Of a stretch of DNA of 11,303 nt, positions 5,036 to 11,303 are shown in pieces. The position numbers and the translations under genes were made by a program. Below the pieces are notes generated by a model that was given only the letters and a program-made list of their open reading frames with translations, was not told where the DNA came from and ran no database searches. The DNA comes from CAYHPY01 sp964358485. GTDB taxonomy: Bacteria > Elusimicrobiota > Elusimicrobia > UBA1565 > UBA9628. Within the stretch, counting starts at the first letter, position 1; the number at the start of each line of letters is the position of its first letter. The stretch covers positions 1-11,303 of the forward strand of contig CAYHPY010000115.1 of assembly GCA_964358485.1 (NCBI GenBank). The letters run 5' to 3'.

Positions 5036-8000
5036 GTGGTAAAGCCCTGGAAGGTTCCCTGGTTTCGCCATTATATTTGGCTAGCCGCCGCATTCGCGGC
5101 CCAGATTATCCTCCCTCTTTCCGCCGTCGGGGAAACAGGGTATGTCTCCGGCACGATCACCAACCAATCAGGCTTTCCGGCGGGCTCCAGCCTGACGGTC
5201 TTTGCCTCGACGGACATCTACGCCGACAGCTTCCTTCCTTTTTCAATCCTGGCCGACAGCGGGACGACGCAGGTCTTCTTGATCGAGCTTCCCGCTCCGG
5301 GGAACTATTCCATCGGCGCTTTCGCGGCCGATGACCCGAATCTGCTCTCGCCCTCTATTCCGGTAGGGACATTCAATCATTGGTCGGAAATCTCCGTTCA
5401 AGCGAGCTCCACCGCTTCAAATGTCGATTTTTCGATCACCCCCGACGCTTTCCCGCCCTCCTCGTCCTTCACTTCCATCACCGAGGGCTCGACCATCACG
5501 GCGCTTACTCTTATCACCGGAACGGCCTCGGACAATTTCGGGGTGGCGGGCTCCCTGCAAATGGCGGCGGAGGATTTGACGGCGGATCTCTGGTGGGACG
5601 CGGCCGCGCATGTCTGGGTCTCGACGACTTCGCCGCTCCTCTCGGACGCTGGGGCTCAATTTTCCGGCAATCCCGAAAACCCTTCTTGGACCGCGGATTT
5701 CGGGGGCTTGGCCTCGAATTTGACGGTGGGCCATGCCTATAGGCTCACCTCCCAGGTTCGGGATTTATCGGGCAACGCCCAAGCCGAGCCGGGGAGCGTC
5801 CTGTTTTACTTCTCGGCGATCCAACAGGGGACGGCAACCATCAGCGGGACGATCACCTATGACGCGGGTTTTTCCACGGGCCAGGCGGTGACGGTGCTGA
5901 TATCGACGAACTTCCTGACTTCCGAGCCGAGTCCTCAAGTATTCATGTCCAATCCAGGAACTACCCTCGATTTTTCCGTGACCGTGGCAGCACCCTCGAC
6001 CTATTACGTGGCCGCCTTCATCGGGGACGATCCCGGGCAGGCAAACCCCCAGGCCCCGGTCGGTGCTTATGGAAACTTCGCGGCCATCTTTGTCTCAAGC
6101 GGGGAGGCGCGGTCGGGAACGGATTTCTCCCTGGCTCCCGATGGGCAGGCCCCCGTTTTGGCGTTCACGGCACCCGCCCCGGGTGCCACGCTGTCCGCGC
6201 TGGACTTCATCCGGGGCACGGCCTCGGATAATTTCGGGGCGGACGGGGATATGCGCCTCGCCGCGCAGGATTTGACCAACGGCCTTTGGTGGGACCCCCG
6301 AAATCAGCTGTGGATATCGACGACCAGCACGCCGCTCTACGACGACGCGGTGGCGCAAGCTGCGGGAACCCCGGCGGCGTTCTCCTGGGAAGCACGGGTG
6401 AGCACGGGGAGCCCGGATAGCGTATTTGGCGGCCTGGGCGGCTATTTGGCGACGGATCATCAGTACCGGATTTATGCCCTGACGGCGGATTTCGTGGGAA
6501 ACGTCTCGTCGGAAACGGCGGTTGACTTCCTGTATAACGGCCCCTCGGGCGACGTCCTGGCCCCGGCGCCTTCCTCTATCTCGGGCCAGGCCCTGGGGAC
6601 TTCATCCATCGCATGGACCTGGGGTCTGGTCCAGGACGTGACGAGCTACGCGGTCTTTGACTCGATGGCCGGCCCGGAAATCGGCGTGGTCTCGACCAAT
6701 TCCTTCATACAACTCGATTTTTCCACCAACACCGTGAGCCTGCTTTGCGTGGCCTCGATCAACCCCTTCGGCACGGGCCCTAGGCGCTGCCCGGCCGCCG
6801 TCGCCACCCTAGCCGCGGTCCCGGGCCGGCCCGAGGCCCTGGAGACTGGCGTTGACCGCGTCACCTGGGCCTGGGCTGCCAACGGCAACCCCGAGGTCCA
6901 CACAAGCTATTCCCTGACAATCTCCACCGACGGCTTTAACCTTAATTTCTCCACGCCGATCCTGACCCAGTCCACGACGGTCCAGACCTCCGGCCTTGAG
7001 GCCGGCACGCTGTACTCCGCCCGGGTCCAGGCCCTCAACCGAGATGGTATCCCGACGGAGTTCTCCGGGGCGGGTTCGACCCGGACTTTGCCCGGCCCGC
7101 CCGCGGCCCCGGTCAACCTCGGGGCTCGCTTTGACCGGCTTGACAGGGCCGTTAGCCTGAGCTGGGAGCCGGCCCCCGCGGGGTTTGAGGCCGCGAGCTT
7201 CGGCGTCTACCGGGCGCTCGCTGACGCCGCCACGGCGTTCTTTAGGCTCGGGACGGCTTCCACGACATCCTTCCAAGATATGCCCGAGGCCTCCGCCCTT
7301 TACTTCTACCGGGTAAGCGGTATCAACGCCGCCGGGCTGGAGGGAGTTCCCTCCGTCTCGACCGGCGTGATCGCGGACCTTTTCCCCCCGGCCACGATCC
7401 AGGATCTAAGAATCGCGGAGCGCAGGCTCAACCTCCGGGAGATCGACCTCGCCTGGACCGCTCCCGAGGACGACCTGACCGGGGTTTCCCGCTATATTCT
7501 ATTCTCCACGACCGGCACTTCCGGGTCGTTTGCCGGAGTCGATGTCGCTACGGCCGAAATTCCCTCTTTGGTGAGCCCCGGTGGGAACGTGGGCTTCATG
7601 GTCGAAGTGGCCACCACGGTGACCACCCATTTCGCGCTGCGCTCGGTGGATGGCGTGGGCAATGAATCGCCGCTCTCCAACGCCGCCTTCATCGATCCCG
7701 TGCCGCCGACGATCGCCGCCCTGGACCTAGCTCCCGGGAGCGTGCTCTCCCGGCCGAGGACCGTCGCCGTGGAGGCATTCGATAACGGCCCCGCGGCTCC
7801 CCAGGTTACCTTCCTAGTAGATGGGACCACGCAGGCCCTCATCCTTGAACTTCCGTATTCCTTCCTCTGGGACACGCGCAATTTCCCGGACGGCGACCAC
7901 GTCTTGAGCGTCCTGGCCAGAGACGGCTCCGGAAACGAGAGCCGCTTAGACCGCGCCGTCATTTTAAGCTATGCCCCGCCCCCGGCGCCGGCCATCGCCT

Positions 8001-8482
8001 CTCCCGGCGGCGGTTTCATCACCTTGGTCGCCACCATCAACGTGAGCGGGTTCGCCGAGAACGGGACCACGGTCCAGGCGCTGGTCAACGGCCTGGACTT
8101 GGCGACCGCCGCGGTGGTCGGCGGATTCTGGCAATTGTCGCCCGCGACTTTGCCCTCCGAGGGTGAACTGGTTCTGACCGCTATCGCCTTCGAGACCCGG
8201 GGATTTTCCTCCCAGTCCGCCCCCGTGGCCGGGGTTTTCAGCACCTCCGCCCCCGACCCGCCCGGAAACGTCTCGGCCTCGGTCCGCCTGGGGGGGCAGG
8301 CGCGGCTTAGTTGGGCGGCGCCGACGAATAAAAAACCGGCATTCTACCGGGTTTACCGATCCACGGACGAAATGAATTTGGCGGCCGGCATGACGGCGCC
8401 GGCCGCAGACAGGATCGCCGACAACGTGACGGCGCTATCTTTTACCGAAACCCCGGTCCTGGACGGATTATACTTCTATTGA
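5036..8482 (+). CDS. Giant exported FN3/Ig-like modular protein, first half (to in-frame TGA)
   Basis: 1148 residues up to a TGA. GTG 5036 is the only start between the stop at 4955 and a hydrophobic signal peptide (about 12-31, YIWLAAAFAAQIILPLSA); no ribosome binding site is evident. Two tandem copies of a 232-residue unit follow (about 36-262 and 266-502), each a SGTIT-type beta domain plus a TASDNFG/DLT..LWWD domain. Then come FN3-like domains (about 506-595, 596-688, 689-784, 785-886), two Ig-like domains (about 889-977 and 981-1069) and an FN3 domain starting at 1073 that the stop cuts short at GLYFY. No catalytic motif is seen; a role at the cell surface or in adhesion is inferred. It is much richer in G+C than the genes to its left. 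The frame continues past the stop (see 8483-11303), so this is probably a fragment rather than a complete protein. Confidence 0.8.
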   Translation: MVKPWKVPWFRHYIWLAAAFAAQIILPLSAVGETGYVSGTITNQSGFPAGSSLTVFASTDIYADSFLPFSILADSGTTQVFLIELPAPGNYSIGAFAADDPNLLSPSIPVGTFNHWSEISVQASSTASNVDFSITPDAFPPSSSFTSITEGSTITALTLITGTASDNFGVAGSLQMAAEDLTADLWWDAAAHVWVSTTSPLLSDAGAQFSGNPENPSWTADFGGLASNLTVGHAYRLTSQVRDLSGNAQAEPGSVLFYFSAIQQGTATISGTITYDAGFSTGQAVTVLISTNFLTSEPSPQVFMSNPGTTLDFSVTVAAPSTYYVAAFIGDDPGQANPQAPVGAYGNFAAIFVSSGEARSGTDFSLAPDGQAPVLAFTAPAPGATLSALDFIRGTASDNFGADGDMRLAAQDLTNGLWWDPRNQLWISTTSTPLYDDAVAQAAGTPAAFSWEARVSTGSPDSVFGGLGGYLATDHQYRIYALTADFVGNVSSETAVDFLYNGPSGDVLAPAPSSISGQALGTSSIAWTWGLVQDVTSYAVFDSMAGPEIGVVSTNSFIQLDFSTNTVSLLCVASINPFGTGPRRCPAAVATLAAVPGRPEALETGVDRVTWAWAANGNPEVHTSYSLTISTDGFNLNFSTPILTQSTTVQTSGLEAGTLYSARVQALNRDGIPTEFSGAGSTRTLPGPPAAPVNLGARFDRLDRAVSLSWEPAPAGFEAASFGVYRALADAATAFFRLGTASTTSFQDMPEASALYFYRVSGINAAGLEGVPSVSTGVIADLFPPATIQDLRIAERRLNLREIDLAWTAPEDDLTGVSRYILFSTTGTSGSFAGVDVATAEIPSLVSPGGNVGFMVEVATTVTTHFALRSVDGVGNESPLSNAAFIDPVPPTIAALDLAPGSVLSRPRTVAVEAFDNGPAAPQVTFLVDGTTQALILELPYSFLWDTRNFPDGDHVLSVLARDGSGNESRLDRAVILSYAPPPAPAIASPGGGFITLVATINVSGFAENGTTVQALVNGLDLATAAVVGGFWQLSPATLPSEGELVLTAIAFETRGFSSQSAPVAGVFSTSAPDPPGNVSASVRLGGQARLSWAAPTNKKPAFYRVYRSTDEMNLAAGMTAPAADRIADNVTALSFTETPVLDGLYFY
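5141..6541 (+). repeat. Tandem duplication of a 232-residue unit
   Basis: Unit 1 (about 5141-5821) and unit 2 (about 5831-6541) align along their length: GYVSGTIT...GF against ATISGTIT...GF, GTASDNFG against GTASDNFG, and AAEDLTADLWWD against AAQDLTNGLWWD, with WVSTTS against WISTTS. The offset is 231-232 codons. The copies have diverged considerably, so the duplication is old. Confidence 0.8.
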
Positions 8483-11303
8483 ATCACATCCCTGGACGGC
8501 GCCTTGAACGAGAGCCCGCTCTCGCAGACGGTATACGCCCTGACCGACCGAGTGGCCCCTTCGGCGGCGGTCCGCTTCACGACGGCCCAGCCAGTCGGGC
8601 TGGGGATCTACCGGCCGGAGTTTGTCTTGAACGAAGTCCTGGCGACTCCGCCGATATTCACTTTCACACCCTCCGGTGGCCAACCCAGGGCCTTGAACCT
8701 GGATGGGGTGACGGCGACCTTGTGGCGGGCGACGGTCACTATCACCGAGGCCACGCCCTCCGGCACGGCGAACTTCGCCTTCCAAGGGACCGACCTGGCG
8801 GGCAACGTGGGAACATCCTTGAGTTCCCGGACCTTGACCGTCGACGTGGTCGGTCCGCGGGGGACGGCGGCGCTCTCGAAGGCGTCGCCGGTCGGCCCCG
8901 GCCAGTTGGAGGTCTCCCTGGAGCTTGACGAGCCCTCGGTCGCCGTTCCGTATCTGGCCTTTACCCCCCAGGGGGGCTCCCCCGTGACGGTGACCTTGTT
9001 CGTGGGCGGGGCCTTCGACAATCGTTACTGGTCGGGAATGGTGTTCATCACTTCCACCACCGGCGACGGCAACGCGACCTTGAGCTACGCATCCTACGAC
9101 GCCTTGGGCAATGTAGGGGAGCTGTTGGGCGGAACGACCTCCTTCGTCATCGACACCGCGCCCCCAGGTGAGCCCTTGCTGGTCCGCGCCAACCCGGCCC
9201 CGGAGGGGAAGGTGGTGGTGAGCTGGAGCGCGCCTTTGGGGGAGCGGCCGGCGTATTACCGGATATACCGGGACGAAGTGCTTCTTTCGACGACCATCGT
9301 TCCTGCCCCTGACGGGTCGGGGGTTTTCGAAGATTATCCCGGCGAGGGCCCGCACCGTCATGAGGTCAGCTCCATGGACCTGGCGGGCAACGAGTCGGCT
9401 TTGACCGACCCGGTCTCGGTCGCGGACGCCACGCCGCCGCTGGTTCCGGGGAACTTGGCCGGAAGCATCAACGCCTTCGGCCAAGTTCAACTCACTTGGG
9501 ACGCCGACCCTTCAACGGATACGGCGGGCTATCGGCTTTACCGTGCGACTTTCACGGTCCTGGATAAGAACAATTTGACCAATGTCCTTCGCCGGACGGC
9601 GGTTCCGCCCTTCGTCGAGTCGCCCGCCGCCGACGGGAATTATCACTACTCGGTGACGGGCTTGGACGCGGTGGGCAACGAGTCCGCCCTTTCCCCCGAG
9701 GTGGTGGTCCTCTATGATAAGGCCGCGCCGGTCATTACGATCACGGGCGTCCTACCGGACGGATTCCATAAAACAAGCGTTGCTCCGTCCTTCACGGTAT
9801 TCGACGCGAACTTGGACAGCGGCTCGGTGCGAGCCGCCCTTGGTTCGGTTCCATTTATTTCGGGCTCGATGGTCAGCGCCGAGGGAACTCACACGCTGAC
9901 CGTTACGGCCTCGGATACGGAGGGCCATTCATCGACCCAGACGGTGAGCTTCACGATTGACAAGACGCCGCCGTTGATCAACTTTGCCGGGGTCCAGAAC
10001 GGCGTTGTATTGTTTAGTTCCGTTGCCATTATTGTTTCAGTTTCGGACCTGAACCCCGGGACCTCTTCCTTCCTCCTGACCAACCAAACCTTGGGCGCAA
10101 CCTCCCCCTACAACGGCGAGCCCATCACCCGCGACGGGCAATACCTCCTGGAGATTTCCGCGACCGACAAGGCGGGCAACGCCTCGACGGCGGCGCTGTC
10201 CTTCCGGCTGGACTTGGCGCCGGTCGCGCCGGTTAATCTGGCGGTCCGCATCGAGGGCACGGCCCGGCTGTCCTGGACCAAACCTGAGCCGGACGTCATC
10301 GCCTATAGGGTCTACCGGGATGGGGCCAGGATCAGCTCCAGCTTGCTTCTAGAAACAAAGTTTGAAGACTCCGGGTTTACGTCCGGGGGGCATGTCTACG
10401 AGGTCTCGGCGGTGGATGGGCGGGGGGTTGAAAGCTCAAAGACCAGGGCCGCGATAGCGGACCTGACCTTGAACCTAGCCCCCGTTACTTTAACCAGAGG
10501 CTTTTTCGACGCGCTGCGGCCCCAGATCAAGAACAATTCTTTGAATTCTTTGACCGTCGGCCCGGCCTTGGTCGAGGTGGTGACGGGGGCGGGGGTGGTT
10601 TCCTCGGCGACGGCCCCGGCTGTTCCCGCCGCGGCGGGGCAAACGGCGAACCTGGAAGGTGTCGTCGCCGTCCCGATGGACCTTCCCGCCGTCTTGACGG
10701 TGCGGGGGGCTGTCAGTATCCCGACTGACCCCGGCGCTACGGTTACCTTGGCCGGAAGCTTTGCCGTGACGGTCAAGGACCCGCAGGCCCCGATCCTGGA
10801 GGTCTTCCCGGACGCCTTGGTCCCCGGCACCGAGAGCCCGGTTCAGGTTCGGCTCTACAACCGGGGGACGGCCTCCATGGATATCGTGACGGCGGAGGTG
10901 GCCAACTCGACCTTCGCGGCGGTGGAGGACTTGAAGGTCCTCCTTAGAACCGCCGAGGGGACCTTGTTCGGCTCGGGCGGGCTCAAACAGACGGCCGGGG
11001 CCTCCGCGGCCCTGATTGGGGGGCGGCAGGTGTTCTTCGTGAGCGTCCCTCCCGGAGGGAGCTTCCTGTTCGACGGGGTGCGGGTTTTGGTGCCCAACAC
11101 GGTCCTCACGGAGCTTTCCGTCGAGGCGGTGGTGAGCACGGCCGTCTACAATCTGCCCTTCGTGGGCCTAAAGGGGACGCGGGGGTTTTCCGGCGCGGTC
11201 GCCCAGGCGGTGGTGCGGGAGGTGCCCTACCGGGCCACGGCGGTGCCGGCCCGGGCCTTCTACGCCCAGGGCTCCAAGGTTACGCTCCCGGGCCTGGCCT
11301 CCC
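8483..11303 (+). CDS. Giant exported FN3/Ig-like protein, continuation after TGA (runs off the window)
   Basis: The frame of the 5036 gene is open from the codon after the TGA to the right edge: 940 codons without a stop, checked codon by codon. The protein resumes in mid-FN3 (ITSLDGALNESPLS) and carries on the same series: an Ig-like domain (about 8550-9160), FN3 domains (from about 9166 and 9436), Ig-like domains (from about 9727 and 9970), an FN3 domain (about 10219-10470) and a beta-rich, CARDB-like region (10471 to the edge; weak). The motif GNES.L(S/T), which closes domains in the first half, recurs here. There is no signal peptide, ribosome binding site or promoter near 8483, and the first in-frame ATG is far downstream (about 9038), so independent translation is unlikely. 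This is the second part of one gene. The C-terminus is outside the window. Confidence 0.8.
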   Translation, partial: MTSLDGALNESPLSQTVYALTDRVAPSAAVRFTTAQPVGLGIYRPEFVLNEVLATPPIFTFTPSGGQPRALNLDGVTATLWRATVTITEATPSGTANFAFQGTDLAGNVGTSLSSRTLTVDVVGPRGTAALSKASPVGPGQLEVSLELDEPSVAVPYLAFTPQGGSPVTVTLFVGGAFDNRYWSGMVFITSTTGDGNATLSYASYDALGNVGELLGGTTSFVIDTAPPGEPLLVRANPAPEGKVVVSWSAPLGERPAYYRIYRDEVLLSTTIVPAPDGSGVFEDYPGEGPHRHEVSSMDLAGNESALTDPVSVADATPPLVPGNLAGSINAFGQVQLTWDADPSTDTAGYRLYRATFTVLDKNNLTNVLRRTAVPPFVESPAADGNYHYSVTGLDAVGNESALSPEVVVLYDKAAPVITITGVLPDGFHKTSVAPSFTVFDANLDSGSVRAALGSVPFISGSMVSAEGTHTLTVTASDTEGHSSTQTVSFTIDKTPPLINFAGVQNGVVLFSSVAIIVSVSDLNPGTSSFLLTNQTLGATSPYNGEPITRDGQYLLEISATDKAGNASTAALSFRLDLAPVAPVNLAVRIEGTARLSWTKPEPDVIAYRVYRDGARISSSLLLETKFEDSGFTSGGHVYEVSAVDGRGVESSKTRAAIADLTLNLAPVTLTRGFFDALRPQIKNNSLNSLTVGPALVEVVTGAGVVSSATAPAVPAAAGQTANLEGVVAVPMDLPAVLTVRGAVSIPTDPGATVTLAGSFAVTVKDPQAPILEVFPDALVPGTESPVQVRLYNRGTASMDIVTAEVANSTFAAVEDLKVLLRTAEGTLFGSGGLKQTAGASAALIGGRQVFFVSVPPGGSFLFDGVRVLVPNTVLTELSVEAVVSTAVYNLPFVGLKGTRGFSGAVAQAVVREVPYRATAVPARAFYAQGSKVTLPGLAS

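Noticed and set aside
4809..5042. 77-codon frame upstream of the giant gene
   Set aside because: It starts within the GGGCCTTT repeats, contains the sigma70 promoter, overlaps the giant gene's start and has no ribosome binding site.
8480..8530. Selenocysteine insertion at the TGA, because GAGAG-CCCG-CTCTC can form a hairpin at 8510-8523
   Set aside because: The hairpin starts 27 nt after the TGA, is short, lacks the usual loop bases, and the aligned residue in sister FN3 domains is Arg, Ser or Glu in a structural strand, not a redox cysteine.
8468..9490. Long minus-strand frame of 340 codons opposite the giant gene
   Set aside because: Its product is rich in Arg, Gly and Gln with no domain, which is typical of the antisense of G+C-rich coding DNA. 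The plus strand is clearly coding here.
1..11303. CRISPR array, tRNA or rRNA genes
   Set aside because: No regularly spaced short repeats, no cloverleaf with a T-arm GTTCGAATCC-type sequence, and no rRNA-like stretch on either strand.

Overview
The window has two parts that differ in base composition and promoter style. Positions 1 to about 4720 are close to half G+C. They hold a stand-alone tyrosine recombinase, a 21-codon ORF with a perfect Shine-Dalgarno, a CHASE2 adenylate cyclase, a small exported protein on the minus strand, a hicB-hicA toxin-antitoxin pair and a short TrmB-like regulator. From about 4860 to the right edge the DNA is far richer in G+C (about 60-70% where I counted) and is filled by one giant surface-protein reading frame, which runs off the window.

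Organism: uncertain. The CHASE2/class III cyclase and the giant FN3/Ig-like protein behind a textbook sigma70 promoter (TTGACA, 17 bp, TACAAT) point to a bacterium, perhaps an uncultivated lineage of the Elusimicrobiota type (a weak guess). However, the three genes between 3366 and 4717 each carry a TATA-like octamer centred 25.5-26.5 nt upstream of the start codon. That is the geometry of archaeal leaderless promoters. A mobile island, or an assembly join somewhere in 4718-4857, should be considered.

Layout: 1-387, no convincing gene, but an inverted repeat shaped like a recombinase core site; 388-1008, recombinase; 1009-1360, the mini-ORF plus a hairpin-rich stretch; 1361-3355, cyclase; 3366-3758 (minus), exported protein convergent with the cyclase; 3759-3855, divergent promoter region; 3856-4285, hicB and hicA overlapping; 4364-4717, TrmB-like regulator; 4718-5035, boundary region with a hairpin, repeats, a sigma70 promoter and a leader; 5036-11303, giant protein.

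The giant protein is the main surprise. Its frame is open from 5036 to the right edge except for a single TGA at 8480-8482, placed inside an FN3 domain exactly where sister domains have Arg, Ser or Glu. I translated 8483-11303 by hand: it has no stop in that frame and continues the same FN3/Ig-like series. The two halves are therefore one gene of more than 2,089 codons that is broken, misread in sequencing, or read through.

Functionally, the left part combines second-messenger signalling (membrane sensor to cAMP), a toxin-antitoxin module and a recombinase, a mix common on mobile islands. The right part encodes a large modular exported protein, probably for adhesion or the cell surface.
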